A DNA stretch of 64,000 nt from a bacterium. GTDB taxonomy: Bacteria; Hinthialibacterota; Hinthialibacteria; OLB16. A program made the translations under genes and the position numbers. The DNA is taken from NCBI GenBank assembly GCA_022072055.1, contig JAJVIK010000015.1, positions 62,001 through 126,000 of the forward strand, read 5' to 3'. Below the pieces are notes generated by a model. The model did not search any database. It was given only the letters and a program-made list of their open reading frames with translations, and was not told the origin of the DNA. This document shows positions 48,736 through 58,353 of this stretch, in pieces. How positions within the stretch are numbered: position 1 is the first letter of the stretch; every line of letters begins with the position of its first letter.

Positions 48736-48759
48736 GGCAGACATCCCCGCCTGTCCTAC
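48732..48759. repeat. Dispersed hairpin between two convergent genes
   Basis: GTAGGGCAG and CTGTCCTAC form a 9-base stem with one G-T pair around ACATCCCCGC. The plus arm supplies the TAG of the Nudix gene, and the minus arm supplies the TAG of the esterase gene. It matches the element at 22.32 kb (GCC/GCA, CCCC loop, GCCTGTCCTAC). Confidence 0.85.
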
Positions 48760-50762
48760 GGGATCACCTCAACCTCGGGTCCATAGAGGGACCGAACCTC
48801 TTCCTCAGTCGCCCGATCCCCGGTTACCTTTAGAGCGGATCGCAATACCACCTTGCGCGGGAGAATGGATCGCGCCAGGTCTGGTATATCCGCCGCAAGG
48901 AGCATCCCGGGGGCAACATTCGAAAGAACCCCCAGCGTGTAGGGCGCCTCGAATACCGAATCCCACGAGATCAGCCCCTCGGTCAGGACCAGCTTTGCCA
49001 CGGTGGGTTCAAGTGTCGTGGCCATGAGCGCTGCCGGAGTGGTCTCCCGGAAGGCGTTCACCTCGATGGCTTTTCCGGGGAACCGAGCCTTGAGCAGGTC
49101 CAAAGCGGCCAAGACATCCTCTGTCCGTTGGGCGAGGAGCGGGCGGTTCAGGTGCAGCGCGAGAAACGAAACCACCCAATCGCCAAAAAACTTGTCCAAC
49201 TCACCCCCCTTGTACCGGTCGCCCTGGTCGAGACCTCGCGGAGAGACGACAAGGACCGGATGTCCCGCGCGCGCCTCCGTCTCGGGGGACTCGTCGCCTT
49301 CCGCGCGGGCCAGGTCGGCCAGCCACAAGACCGGGTCGGAGGTCGCCCCCGCTTCGGGTTCGAGGAGCCGCGCTTGGAGTTCCCAACCCGGCTCGATCTC
49401 AGCGGTCAAGGTGGTTTCCACCAGGGTGTCGTGCACGACCCCGCCGCTCTCGGTCCACTTAAGCTCTTTTGGGCGCTCCACTTTGGCCACCCAGACAGCG
49501 GAGCGAGCGCGTTCCTCCACGCCGCGCGACTGTCGGATCTCCCGCAACTCAGCCGCCTCCTCGGCGTAGATCGAGGCCATGGTCCGCGCTCCGGGAACGG
49601 AGGTGAGAACCTGTCCGCTTTCCGTGCAATTCAATTCCTTGGCCGGGAGCAGCGGGGTTTCCGGCTCGGGCGTCTCATCGAACTCGCGTTTGAGCCAACG
49701 GGCCATCCAGTGGTACATCGCGGTCCGCTGCGGCTGATGGTAGCCGTGCTCTCCCGGCGATTCGATGATGTCCACTCGCTCCGGCATCCCAAACCGTCCG
49801 AAGAAGCCCTTCGCTTCGCGGAAGGTCTCCCAGGTTCCCTGAATGTCAAAGAAGTCCTTTGTTGCACAGCAGAGTAGGACCGGTCGCGGCAGGCAAGCCT
49901 CCACAAAATCGGCCTGATCGAAACCCGCGGCCACCTGACCGATCAGATTCTGTTCGGCGTCCTGGGGACCGATGGTCTCGAAAAGCCTCTTGAGGGAAGT
50001 GATGTAACAGGACACCGCCGCGCATTGGATTCTCTTATCGAGCGCCATCAGATAGGCGGTCTGCGTTCCTCCGCCGGAGTTTCCCGTACATCCGATCCGC
50101 GTCCTGTCGATCTCCGGGCGTGTTTCGAGATAATCGATGGCGCGCATCCCATCCCAGATCATCTCGCGCGCGAAGGACTTGCCGAGGAGCAGCGCCATCA
50201 CCCCGAGCTGAGTGTGCTCCGTGGTGCCCCAGAACAGCGGGCTTTTGTCCTCTTTGAGATACGAAAGGCGCTCGCCTTGGCCGATCGGGTCAAACGAGAG
50301 GACCGCGAAGCCCCTTCGCGCGAGATTGATCCAGCAGGTCTGGTAGGTGTCGTGGGCCTTCGCGTCCAAACCATGCCCACAGGGACCCAGCACGGCGGGG
50401 AAGGGGGGAGTTCCCTTGTTTGGAAGATACAGATTGGCGGTGACCGGGAAATTGGGGCGGGACTCGAAGATCACTCCCTCGACTCGGTAATCCCCGAAGT
50501 CCTTGGTCCACAGGGTCCGGGGATTGAGCGTGGTCCGATCCGGCAGCCCCCCCACGGACAGGACCATTGCCTCGCGGACCTCCTCACCGCGCGCGAGAAG
50601 GCCCTCCGGAGAGGAGATTGCTTGGATTTTCTCGTGACGTTCGTCCAAGCGCGCGCGCGCCTGCTCCAGGAGATGCTTGTACAGGGGTGATTTCACCATC
50701 TCCGCTCCTTGAGCAAGGGTCGGTATGAGCGTGAGGATGAAAAGGGCTTTGCGCATGATCAC
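48756..50762 (-). CDS. Secreted alpha/beta hydrolase, acetyl-esterase-like
   Basis: A 668-residue exported hydrolase. The signal peptide runs to about residue 20. The catalytic part resembles acetyl xylan esterase/dienelactone-like enzymes: VTANLYLPNKGTPPFPAVLG, PCGHGLDAKAHDTYQTCWIN, LSFDPIGQGERLSYL, nucleophile Ser in GCTGNSGGGTQTAYL, and catalytic His region ESPGEHGYHQPQRTAMYHWM. The C-terminal half (about 400-668) is a second hydrolase-like domain lacking an obvious nucleophile. Carbohydrate deacetylation is plausible; the exact substrate is unknown. The ATG overlaps the upstream GT-C/phosphoesterase fusion by 4 bases, so they are one operon; MRKALF two codons later is a possible start. 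Confidence 0.83.
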   Translation of the reverse strand: MIMRKALFILTLIPTLAQGAEMVKSPLYKHLLEQARARLDERHEKIQAISSPEGLLARGEEVREAMVLSVGGLPDRTTLNPRTLWTKDFGDYRVEGVIFESRPNFPVTANLYLPNKGTPPFPAVLGPCGHGLDAKAHDTYQTCWINLARRGFAVLSFDPIGQGERLSYLKEDKSPLFWGTTEHTQLGVMALLLGKSFAREMIWDGMRAIDYLETRPEIDRTRIGCTGNSGGGTQTAYLMALDKRIQCAAVSCYITSLKRLFETIGPQDAEQNLIGQVAAGFDQADFVEACLPRPVLLCCATKDFFDIQGTWETFREAKGFFGRFGMPERVDIIESPGEHGYHQPQRTAMYHWMARWLKREFDETPEPETPLLPAKELNCTESGQVLTSVPGARTMASIYAEEAAELREIRQSRGVEERARSAVWVAKVERPKELKWTESGGVVHDTLVETTLTAEIEPGWELQARLLEPEAGATSDPVLWLADLARAEGDESPETEARAGHPVLVVSPRGLDQGDRYKGGELDKFFGDWVVSFLALHLNRPLLAQRTEDVLAALDLLKARFPGKAIEVNAFRETTPAALMATTLEPTVAKLVLTEGLISWDSVFEAPYTLGVLSNVAPGMLLAADIPDLARSILPRKVVLRSALKVTGDRATEEEVRSLYGPEVEVIP

Positions 50763-53110
50763 TCCTTATGGGCCAGGTGGAATTCCGGATCTCCCCATGC
50801 CTCGTCTCCCATTCGGTCCTTCGGATCGATGGGAATGGACCCCTCGTCGATCACTTGTTCAATCCCGTTGATCGCCTGGAACCGACACTCTTTGGGCGTG
50901 AAGGTCAATACCAGCGCGATGGTGGTTTCATCATTGCCCGCGATGAGGTCCGGATCGTCCCTGGAAAGGCTCCCCTCATCCAGCTCGCCTCCCGACCCCG
51001 CGATGAAATACTGGATTCCGTTTTTCGGTCGCAATCTCTGATACACATGGCAGTGGCCCGCGAGCACAATGTCCACACCGCCATCAACCAGGATCGGCTC
51101 GAGCGCCTCGCGCAGCTTGGCGTCCGGCTCCGGGTGCTCCTTGGAACGTCCGTATATCGGGTAATGCAACCCCACTACCTTCCAGGCGGCGGAGCTCTGC
51201 CCCAATTCCTTTCGCAGCCATTCAAGCTGCTTCTCATCTCCGGGAAGCGTGTTGGAATCCAAGACAAACCCTTGCACCAGATTGTCCCCGAAGACGCGGG
51301 AGTAGTATCGCCGCCCGTTCATGTTGAAGAACGGGTGATTGATCTGAAACCCGGCGAACCCCCCATCCACGTCGTGGTTTCCGAGCACCGCGAAGAAGGG
51401 GACCCCGTTCTTGATCAGGGCGTTGTAGGGCTGCGAAATGTGGTCATCAAAGAACCTCGGGTCCCCATCGAAGGAGAGGTTATCCCCCAAGAGAAGGACA
51501 CCGTTCAGGGTCAGCGCCGCGTCCACATGATTCAAGGCGGAGCCAAGCTGAATCTGGCGAGGGTCGCCGGATCGGGTGTCCCCCATCGCGGCGAGGTGCA
51601 CCGTGCGGGCGTCATCGGGCGCGGGGGAACAGATCAACATGCGCCATTCATAGGGTCCGGGCTTCTCCTCGTAGGGGGTCCCAGTCGCTTCGATGGCTTG
51701 TTTGACCCAGCCGTAATCCTTTTCCCGCGCCAGAAAAACATGATGTTCGGCGCTTGTACGGAGTTCATGGATTTCCATCTCAAGAGGTTCGGGCAGATGA
51801 AAGAAGGGATACGGGTCGGAATGCGTGGTGACCCACTCCACATTCCCGCCGCTGTAGAACGAAAGGCCGTGACGCCTTCCGGTGACTACCACCAGTTCAT
51901 AGCGCGCGTTGGGGAGCTCCCTCCGGATCGCCTCCCAAAAGGCGCGCGTGTCCCTCTCGGTGGGCATGTGGGCGACAAACGCCTTGATCGCAAGCAGCGC
52001 CAGGCACCAAGTCGCGAAAATTGCGACAGGTTTCGGTGGGATGGAGTCCGAGAACCAAGCGGGCCTCCACGCGATCCAACAACGAGCGCAGAGGATTGCG
52101 AGGGCAGGGAAGACCGGCAGGAGATAGAGGATCAGACGGGACCGGGCGGCGCAAAAAATCAGAACCGGGACAATAATCCAAAGCCCCAGGAACAACCCGG
52201 GCCGCTGTCCTGAGGCGAACAATCGGCTCCGCCAAGTCCTTCCCGGCGACCGAAGCGATCCCAGCTGGGAATAGCAGCTGAGGGACCACGGCAAGGTTCC
52301 CACCAGGAGGACCGGGAGATAGATCACAATGGGCTTATAGAACTCAGGGTTCCGGTCGTACTTGTCGGTGAAGAGACGTCCGATGACCTGATTGTCCCAA
52401 GCGTAGGCCAGCGCGCCGGGGACAAACTCATAAATCATCACGTACCAGCTGCCTCCAATCAGCGCGGCGATAAGAACCAGAACCGGGAAGTCCCACCGGA
52501 GGAGGAACTTCCCAACCTGCTTGGTGAAAATCAGATAGAGCGCGAGGGGAGGCAGAAAAACCAGAATTGCGGGTCCCTTGGCCAGGACCCCCACGCCGAG
52601 GGAAACAGCAAACCCCAGGCGATAGAGATGCCGCGAAAGCGAGTCCTCGGCGGCCAACGACTTCCAAAAGCAGAAGGCCACGGCGGTCACCCAAAAGGCG
52701 AGCGGAGTGTCGGGTGTGACAATGTTGGCCGAGAAGAAGGGCAGGATCATTGTGGCGTACACAAGCGACGCGAGAACCCCGGAGCGCTTGTCCCACATCG
52801 AGGCGGCGAGCAGTCCGGTGAGCAGCGCGGCGAGGGAGAACCACAGGGCGTGCGCGAGGCGCGCCCCCCATTCATTGAAACCGAAGAGAAGCATCCCCAG
52901 CCCGGAGCCCCAATACATGAGCGGCGGCTTCTCGAGGAAGGGGCGCAGATTGACCTGGGGAACCACCCAATCCCCGGTCTCGACCATGTTGCGCGCCGCG
53001 CCGATATAGAAGCCCTCATCCGGCTCCCAGATCCCGCGCGTGCCTTGGAAAGAGAAGGCCAGGAAAAGGATCAGCGCGGCGAGACCGAACACCAGGCGCG
53101 ACTGGCTCAC
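50759..53110 (-). CDS. GT-C glycosyltransferase fused to calcineurin-like phosphoesterase
   Basis: A single 783-residue protein. Residues 1-385 are an ArnT/PMT-type GT-C enzyme with the catalytic acidic motif GIWEPDEGFYIG (about 26-37) after the first span and GVGVLAKGPAILVFLPPLAL, typical of polyprenol-linked sugar transfer. A beta segment (390-495) follows. Residues 499-783 form a metallophosphoesterase with all metal ligands: MGDTRSG (Asp511), LLLGDNLS (Asp543), LGNHDVD (Asn578, His579), GLHYPIY (His649), AGHCHVYQR (His686, His688). The phosphatase would sit on the outer face, next to the sugar-transfer site. No frameshift separates the halves. The esterase gene follows, coupled by ATGA. 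Confidence 0.92.
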   Translation of the reverse strand: MSQSRLVFGLAALILFLAFSFQGTRGIWEPDEGFYIGAARNMVETGDWVVPQVNLRPFLEKPPLMYWGSGLGMLLFGFNEWGARLAHALWFSLAALLTGLLAASMWDKRSGVLASLVYATMILPFFSANIVTPDTPLAFWVTAVAFCFWKSLAAEDSLSRHLYRLGFAVSLGVGVLAKGPAILVFLPPLALYLIFTKQVGKFLLRWDFPVLVLIAALIGGSWYVMIYEFVPGALAYAWDNQVIGRLFTDKYDRNPEFYKPIVIYLPVLLVGTLPWSLSCYSQLGSLRSPGRTWRSRLFASGQRPGLFLGLWIIVPVLIFCAARSRLILYLLPVFPALAILCARCWIAWRPAWFSDSIPPKPVAIFATWCLALLAIKAFVAHMPTERDTRAFWEAIRRELPNARYELVVVTGRRHGLSFYSGGNVEWVTTHSDPYPFFHLPEPLEMEIHELRTSAEHHVFLAREKDYGWVKQAIEATGTPYEEKPGPYEWRMLICSPAPDDARTVHLAAMGDTRSGDPRQIQLGSALNHVDAALTLNGVLLLGDNLSFDGDPRFFDDHISQPYNALIKNGVPFFAVLGNHDVDGGFAGFQINHPFFNMNGRRYYSRVFGDNLVQGFVLDSNTLPGDEKQLEWLRKELGQSSAAWKVVGLHYPIYGRSKEHPEPDAKLREALEPILVDGGVDIVLAGHCHVYQRLRPKNGIQYFIAGSGGELDEGSLSRDDPDLIAGNDETTIALVLTFTPKECRFQAINGIEQVIDEGSIPIDPKDRMGDEAWGDPEFHLAHKE

Positions 53111-53349
53111 TGGACCGTGCTCAACAGTCGTGGGGGTTCAAGGTTCACAGGGGTTAGGATACGTGGGGAAGAAAGGGGGCGTCAACCAAGGGGCGTGTGT
53201 CCTCTCCAATCCCGCGTTTCGGCCCCATTTGGGAACAGACTGCTGAGGCCACCAACATGTTTTCAGACTGCATTTCGCCGGACAAAGGACGCGCCTCTAC
53301 CAAGCAGGCCTGGAATACCCGAATGCGCCGTAAGTCGCATCGCCGCATC

Positions 53350-53395
53350 ATGATGCATTGACATCTTGACATCATGGGTCCGCCGCGGCGAGAAT
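53350..53395 (+). promoter_or_regulatory. Probable promoter/operator of the VapBC-like pair
   Basis: ATGATG (53350) and CATCAT (53370) form a spaced inverted repeat, and TTGACA occurs twice (53358 and 53366). From the second, GAGAAT follows after 18 bases and ends 8 bases before the antitoxin ATG, so the message would be nearly leaderless. The palindrome is a plausible ribbon-helix-helix operator. Confidence 0.45.
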
Positions 53396-53403
53396 TTGGG
53401 ATC

Positions 53404-53637
53404 ATGAGAACCACCTTGGTTATTGATGATGACCTTCTTTCAGCGGCGAGGAGCTTGGCGCGAACCAGGTCGGAAACGGTCGGGCGTGTGCTCTCCGACT
53501 TGGCGCGACGAGGTCTGGCCGCGACGCCTCGCGTGGAAAAAAGCGGTGGGCCAGGCGGGTTCCCGGTGTTCCGAGTCCCCCCGGATGCTCATCCCATCAC
53601 GCTGGAGGACGTGCGAAGGCTGGAGGATGAGATTTGA
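53404..53637 (+). CDS. VapB-like antitoxin
   Basis: A 77-residue protein with an N-terminal ribbon-helix-helix unit: MRTTLVIDDDLLSAARSLAR, then TRSETVGRVLSDLARRGLAA. The C-terminal half (VFRVPPDAHPITLEDVRRLE) is the extended toxin-binding segment. ATG 53404 is used since the RHH fold starts there; the longer frame reads through the promoter. Its stop overlaps the toxin's TTG start by 4 bases. Confidence 0.85.
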   Translation: MRTTLVIDDDLLSAARSLARTRSETVGRVLSDLARRGLAATPRVEKSGGPGGFPVFRVPPDAHPITLEDVRRLEDEI

Positions 53638-54086
53638 CCGTCGGCTTGCTGGATGTGAACGTGCTGGTGGCGTTGGCTTGGCCGTCTCACGTTCACCACC
53701 GAGAAGCACACATTTGGTTTGATGAAAACCAAATGCATGGCTGGGCGACCTGTCCCTTGACCCAATGCGGTTTCGTGAGAATCTCTTCCAACCCTCGAAT
53801 CATCCGTGAGGCAGTTTCACCGATTGAGGCACTGGTCCTCCTGAAGGAGATGACATCATTGGATCACCATGATTTCTGGCCTGACGACACACCCCTCCAC
53901 GAGGAATCATTCCCCACGGAGCTCCTCGTCGGTCACCGTCAGGTTACTGACGCCTATCTCCTTGGCTTGGCTATCCGCCACAAGGGTAAGTTGGTCACCC
54001 TTGATCAGTCGTTGTCGGGGCTGCTTCCCGCAAGCAGTCCTCATCGGGTTGCGCTGGAGGTTGTTTCCGTCAAGCCTGGTCGCTGA
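53634..54086 (+). CDS. VapC-like PIN-domain toxin
   Basis: A 150-residue PIN nuclease with the acidic site conserved: LLDVNVLVALAW (Asp7 region), an acidic position in the central part, QVTDAYLLGLAIRHKGKLVT (Asp) and LDQSL. VapC toxins cleave tRNA or rRNA. The start is TTG inside TTGA, overlapping the antitoxin stop, typical of coupled pairs. Length is slightly above the family average. The pair sits between the GT-C operon and leuB. Confidence 0.9.
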   Translation: MTVGLLDVNVLVALAWPSHVHHREAHIWFDENQMHGWATCPLTQCGFVRISSNPRIIREAVSPIEALVLLKEMTSLDHHDFWPDDTPLHEESFPTELLVGHRQVTDAYLLGLAIRHKGKLVTLDQSLSGLLPASSPHRVALEVVSVKPGR

Positions 54087-54127
54087 GCAAGGGTTTGGAT
54101 GACCCCCAATAGTGGAGCAAACCCACC

Positions 54128-55195
54128 CTACAGCGCCTCGCAGACCAGATCCCCAACCTCGCTGGTGGAATACCCCATCTTGCCCGCCGCCATGCTCTTC
54201 ATCTTGGGAGTGGTCGCTTTGATCGCCGCCACCACTCGGTCCCCGGCCTTCTTGAATCCCGAATTCTGCAGCAGCATCGCCAGCGCGCCAACCGCCGCGA
54301 GCGGGTTAATGATGTTCATTCCCGTGTACTTGGGGGCGGAGCCGCCGATGGGCTCATACATGCTCACTCCGCCCTTGTCCGGGTTGATGTTGCCGCCCGC
54401 CGCGATGCCCATCCCGCCCTGGATGATCGCTCCCAGGTCGGTGATGATGTCGCCGAACATGTTCGGCACCACGATCGTGTCGTAGAACTCCGGGTTCTTT
54501 ACAAACCACATGCAGCAGGCGTCCACATGGTTGTAGTCGCGCTTGATGTCGGGGTAGTCCTTTTCCCCGATCTCCTCGAAGGCGCGGAACCACAGGTCCC
54601 CGCAGAAGGTGAGCACATTGGTCTTGTGGACCAGGGTGAGCATCCCCTTGCCCTCGCCGGATTCCTTCTTCCGGCGGCAGAAATCAAAGGCGTAGCGCAG
54701 ACAGCGCTCCGCCCCGAAGCGCGTCGCGATCATCTCTTGAGTGGCGACCTCCTGCTGGGTTCCCTTGCGGAGGATTCCCCCGTTGCCGCAATAGAGGTCC
54801 TCGGTGTTCTCGCGAACCACATCGAAGTTGATGTCCGCGGGTCCCTTGTCCTTAAGGGGCGTGTCCACTCCGGGATAAAGCACCACCGGCCGGAGGTTGA
54901 TATACTGGTCGAGTGTGAACCGGAGACGAAGGAGCAGCCCCTTTTCCAAAATGCCGGGCTTGACATCCGGGTGCCCGATCGCCCCCAAGAGGATCGCGTT
55001 GTAAGCCCGCAGCTCGTCAATCTGGGCGTCATTGATGATCTCTCCGCCCTTGAGATAACGATCCCCGCCGTAATCGAACTCGCGGGTGGAATACTCGATC
55101 TTCTCGAGCTGGGCCACCTTCTTGAGAACCTTGAGCGCCTCGCGCACCACCTCGGGACCGGTGCCGTCACCGGGAAGAACCGCTAGCTTGAACAT
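54128..55195 (-). CDS. leuB: 3-isopropylmalate dehydrogenase family enzyme
   Basis: A 355-residue beta-decarboxylating dehydrogenase. It has [38 protein letters not shown], the substrate Arg region [31 protein letters not shown], metal-binding Asp in [20 protein letters not shown] and [20 protein letters not shown], with [12 protein letters not shown] for NAD. The [15 protein letters not shown] pattern is that of isopropylmalate dehydrogenases, but close relatives act on tartrate or isocitrate, and no leuA, leuC or leuD is near. leuB is the best reading. It is convergent with vapC. Confidence 0.85.
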   Translation of the reverse strand: MFKLAVLPGDGTGPEVVREALKVLKKVAQLEKIEYSTREFDYGGDRYLKGGEIINDAQIDELRAYNAILLGAIGHPDVKPGILEKGLLLRLRFTLDQYINLRPVVLYPGVDTPLKDKGPADINFDVVRENTEDLYCGNGGILRKGTQQEVATQEMIATRFGAERCLRYAFDFCRRKKESGEGKGMLTLVHKTNVLTFCGDLWFRAFEEIGEKDYPDIKRDYNHVDACCMWFVKNPEFYDTIVVPNMFGDIITDLGAIIQGGMGIAAGGNINPDKGGVSMYEPIGGSAPKYTGMNIINPLAAVGALAMLLQNSGFKKAGDRVVAAIKATTPKMKSMAAGKMGYSTSEVGDLVCEAL

Positions 55196-55324
55196 CGGAA
55201 ATCCCTCCGGAAAAAAGGACAGTCTCAGGCCCGAATCCAGGGCGGAGGCCAGGGGGAAAACGTACCAAGAACCTGGTTCGAGTCAAGCGCGCCGACGGAA
55301 CCGAAACCGGATCTGTCGATTCAA

Positions 55325-55360
55325 TTGACTGCTCCTAGGGGGTGGTGGTATAAAAGTGGT
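55325..55360 (+). promoter_or_regulatory. Probable leaderless promoter of the MazEF-like pair
   Basis: TTGACT (55325) and TATAAA (55349) are 18 bases apart. The -10 box ends 6 bases before the ATG at 55361, so the transcript would start at or near the first codon. The direct repeat GTGGT occurs on both sides of the -10 box and may be an operator. Confidence 0.55.
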
Positions 55361-55591
55361 ATGAAAGTCAAGACTTCGATCACACTTTCCGAGGACCTAC
55401 TCCTGGCGGTGGACAGCCGCGCGGGGCATCACCGGAGCCGCTCCGACTTCATTGAAACCGCGGTACGGGATCGGCTGGCGCGTCTGGAGTGGGAGGAGCG
55501 CGAGGAAAGGGACCTGGAGATTTTGAATCGCGAGGCCGAGCGTCTCAACCGCGAGGCTGAGGATGTGCTTGGGTATCAAGTGATCCCATGA
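55361..55591 (+). CDS. Ribbon-helix-helix antitoxin (MazE-like)
   Basis: A 76-residue protein: [20 protein letters not shown] is the strand and first helix, [20 protein letters not shown] the second helix of a ribbon-helix-helix DNA-binding domain. The C-terminal part ([20 protein letters not shown]) is a charged helix that would block the toxin. No ribosome site is seen, which matches the leaderless promoter. ATGA couples it to the toxin gene. Confidence 0.88.
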   Translation: MKVKTSITLSEDLLLAVDSRAGHHRSRSDFIETAVRDRLARLEWEEREERDLEILNREAERLNREAEDVLGYQVIP

Positions 55592-55929
55592 AGCGCGGCG
55601 ATCTCTATCGAGTGGAGCGGCCGAGCTCGAAGGACCCCAAGAAGCATCGCGCCTTTGTCGTTGTCAGCCGCCAGGTTCTGATCGACTCCAAGTTCTCAAG
55701 CGTGATCTGCGCCCCGGTTTACTCCGCGCGTCATGGGTTGTCCACTCAGGTCTCCGTCGGGGTCGGGGAGGGTTTGAAGCACGACAGCAGCATCCACTGT
55801 GATGAGTTGGTCAGCCTTCCCAAAGCGATTCTCACCAACTATATCGGAGCCCTGTCGCCGGGAAAAATCCATGAGTTGGACCGCGCCCTTTGTTTCGCGC
55901 TCGCTCTCGGCCCTGGATCCCGGATGTAG
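55588..55929 (+). CDS. MazF/PemK-type mRNA interferase toxin
   Basis: A 113-residue toxin of the CcdB/PemK fold: [20 protein letters not shown], then [40 protein letters not shown] and [20 protein letters not shown]. The RGDLY start, R..VVVS, and the conserved D-x-L-x-S-L-P-K (near residue 73) are family features. MazF cleaves mRNA at short motifs. It lies on the plus strand, with its stop two bases from the convergent secreted nuclease gene. Confidence 0.9.
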   Translation: MKRGDLYRVERPSSKDPKKHRAFVVVSRQVLIDSKFSSVICAPVYSARHGLSTQVSVGVGEGLKHDSSIHCDELVSLPKAILTNYIGALSPGKIHELDRALCFALALGPGSRM

Positions 55930-55931
55930 GT

Positions 55932-56921
55932 CTACTGTTCCCGCGCGGGGGAATTGACCGGTCTCTCCGGGGCCTTCGGGCGCTCGGTCCGAGCGGGCCC
56001 GATCCAGCCCTCCGGGTGCTTGCGCGGGGCGAAGGACTTGCCGCCGTAGGGGATGAACCGGCGCTCCTGAATCACCGTGTTCCCGGTGACAATGAGACGG
56101 TCCACCGAACCCGGGCGGTAACGGGTTGAGGAGCGGAAATCTCCGGGGCGTGCCTGGTAACCGGGAGCGGTGTCATTGACCGCTCCCCCCACATAAGGCT
56201 GGACTTGAGAGAGGTTATCTCGATACGGGCCAGCCAGGGGAGGTTCCGTTCCCGACATCGCGCCCGGGTCAAAACCGGGAGCGCCCAATGCTTGACCTGA
56301 TGGACTGGGGGCGACATAGGAGGAAGCCGGGGCTTCCAGCGCCGGCAGCGGGCGAGCGTTACGGCGCTCGGCGAGCTCTTCCGGGGAAACCGAATACCGA
56401 TTCTCCTCGGTCTTTGTCTCTCGTTTTGTGGAGGCAGTCCCTTCCAACTTTGGAGGCCCGGAGGTCCGATACTTCCAGGGCTCTTGGGGATTCTCTTGGG
56501 CCCAGAGACCAACATGGGCCGCGCGCGCCCCGGATTCCAACACCTTGAGGTCCTCGCTCTTGATGTAGGGCAGCAGCCACGCATACCCCTGTTCGAGGAC
56601 CTCCTCGTTCAAGGCGTGCCCGTTGGGGAGGATGGCCCAGACGATTTCGGTCCCTTTGAGGTCGGTGGATTTGATTTCAATCGCCAGGGTGCCATCGCCG
56701 ATGGCCTCTCGCGCGAACTTGCGCGCCTCCTCCGAATAGGGTTGTCCCAGCTCGGGTGCATCGATGCCGTAAAGCCGGACCTTCTTGGGGGCTTCCTCTC
56801 CGGTCACGATCTCCAAGGTGTCCCCATCCACCACGGCGGAAACCCTCGCGGAAATCGTCTCCGAACACGCAAAGGTGGGAGGGAGCAGAACATACAGAAT
56901 GAAGGCAACGATCCGTTTCAT
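55932..56921 (-). CDS. Secreted thermonuclease-like protein
   Basis: A 329-residue exported protein. After a signal (MKRIVAFILYVLLPPTFACS) comes a staphylococcal-nuclease-type domain, residues about 22-150: ISARVSAVVDGDTLEIVTGE, VRLYGIDAPELGQPYSEEAR (Asp, Glu and Arg of the active site region), EVLEQGYAWLLPY. The catalytic Arg/Glu arrangement is present, so degradation of DNA or RNA outside is possible. Residues 160-329 are Pro/Ala/Gly-rich and probably disordered or wall-binding. ATG 56921 is used; ATG 56927 is two codons before it. No signal of regulation is visible. Confidence 0.85.
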   Translation of the reverse strand: MKRIVAFILYVLLPPTFACSETISARVSAVVDGDTLEIVTGEEAPKKVRLYGIDAPELGQPYSEEARKFAREAIGDGTLAIEIKSTDLKGTEIVWAILPNGHALNEEVLEQGYAWLLPYIKSEDLKVLESGARAAHVGLWAQENPQEPWKYRTSGPPKLEGTASTKRETKTEENRYSVSPEELAERRNARPLPALEAPASSYVAPSPSGQALGAPGFDPGAMSGTEPPLAGPYRDNLSQVQPYVGGAVNDTAPGYQARPGDFRSSTRYRPGSVDRLIVTGNTVIQERRFIPYGGKSFAPRKHPEGWIGPARTERPKAPERPVNSPAREQ

Positions 56922-57090
56922 GGCCATGCTGTCCCGACATCCGCTGAAGGGTAATTCTCTTTTCAACCTTTCCACCATTATATCGAGAGACAGCGCGGAT
57001 GGCCACGAAAAAAGGGGGGGGCCGGGGGAACCCCCGCGTGACGGAGCCGAGAGGTGAGACCGAACTGATCCGTCCACGGAAACCCTCTCG

Positions 57091-57158
57091 TCCCGTGGTC
57101 CCCTAAGACCGGCCACAACCGAGCGTGGCCCACCAAGGCGCCACACGATAGAGTTAAC
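57091..57158 (-). repeat. Dispersed hairpin repeat, copy B
   Basis: Inverted copy of the element at 6.47 kb, about 68 bases, between the nuclease gene and wecB. On the minus strand it reads TATCGTGTGGCGCCTTGG, GGGCCACGCTCGGTTGTGGC, then GGTCTTAGGGGACCACGGGA. GGCCAC and GTGGCC make a perfect 6-base stem. The 235-base gap holds no gene. Confidence 0.7.
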
Positions 57159-57161
57159 CTC

Positions 57162-58340
57162 TCAAAAGGGGACCCACATGAATGGTTCAATCCCGTGGAT
57201 GGCTTCCCTCCCAAAACTCTTGAGAATCGCATCCACAATCCGCTTCGCCGCGTGGCCGTCCCCATAGGGATTGATCTTTCGGCTCATTCCCGAGTAAGCG
57301 GCTTTGTCCTCAAGCAGTCGCGCGGCCTCGCCCACAATTCGCTCTCGGTCCGTCCCCACCAAGAGCACCGTGCCCGCCTCCACCGCCTCCGGGCGCTCGG
57401 TGATCTCCCGCAACACCAGCACCGGCTTCCCAAGCGAAGGGGCTTCCTCCTGAATCCCACCGCTATCGGTGAGGATCAGATCCGCGCGCTCCATCAGCGC
57501 CACGAACGGGGCGTACGGCAACGGTTCGATCAGGCTGAAATTGGGGAGGTTCGACAGGTGACGCCGGACCGGGTCTTGCACATTCGGGTTGAGATGCACC
57601 GGGTACACAAAACGGACCTTGGGGAACCGCGCGGACAGGTCACGTAGCGCCAGACAAATCGACTCAAACCCCTCCCCGAATGACTCGCGACGATGCGCGG
57701 TGATCAACACCATCCGCTCCTCGCCACACTCCAAACCCGCCGAGATTCCGTCAACCCCTTTCGCGTGAATCCGCTCGCGCATCCACAGCAGGGCATCGAT
57801 GGCCGTGTTGCCCACCACAAAGATGGTCTCATCGGGGATCGCGTCCGCGAGCAGGTTGGCGCGCGAGGTGGCCGTGGGCGCGAAGTGAAGGTCCGCGATC
57901 CGGCTGGTGAGCTGACGGTTGAGCTCTTCGGGGTAAGGCGCGGCCTTGTCGCGGGTCCGCAAACCGGCCTCCACATGCCCGACCTTCACCCGCGCGTAAA
58001 AGGCCGCCAGCGAAACCGCGAACGTGGTGGTTGTGTCCCCATGCACCAAAACCAGGTCGGGGCTAAGGTCCCGGAGAACTTCGCGCATGTGGGTGAGGAC
58101 TCGCGCGGTCAGGTCAAAGAGATCCTGCCCGGCGCGCATCAGGTCGAGATCACGGTCCGGAACGATCTCGAAGGCGGACAGAACCTGGTCGAGCATCTCC
58201 CGATGCTGCGCGGTGACACAAACCAGGGACTCGATCCCGGAAGCCTCCGAGAGACATCTCACCACCGGGGCCATCTTGATGGCCTCCGGACGGGTTCCAA
58301 AAACCGACAAGACCCGGATGGATCGGCTCATGGGGATCAC
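57162..58340 (-). CDS. wecB: UDP-N-acetylglucosamine 2-epimerase (non-hydrolysing)
   Basis: WecB interconverts UDP-GlcNAc and UDP-ManNAc for surface polysaccharides. The 392-residue protein has [51 protein letters not shown].. [11 protein letters not shown], the substrate site [20 protein letters not shown] and [27 protein letters not shown]. Length is standard. The GTG at 58340 (AAGGGG 9 bases before) and the ATG at 58331 are both possible. It follows the DUF92 fusion by 13 bases and is likely cotranscribed. Confidence 0.95.
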   Translation of the reverse strand: MIPMSRSIRVLSVFGTRPEAIKMAPVVRCLSEASGIESLVCVTAQHREMLDQVLSAFEIVPDRDLDLMRAGQDLFDLTARVLTHMREVLRDLSPDLVLVHGDTTTTFAVSLAAFYARVKVGHVEAGLRTRDKAAPYPEELNRQLTSRIADLHFAPTATSRANLLADAIPDETIFVVGNTAIDALLWMRERIHAKGVDGISAGLECGEERMVLITAHRRESFGEGFESICLALRDLSARFPKVRFVYPVHLNPNVQDPVRRHLSNLPNFSLIEPLPYAPFVALMERADLILTDSGGIQEEAPSLGKPVLVLREITERPEAVEAGTVLLVGTDRERIVGEAARLLEDKAAYSGMSRKINPYGDGHAAKRIVDAILKSFGREAIHGIEPFMWVPF

Positions 58341-58353
58341 CTGCGGGCGCCCC

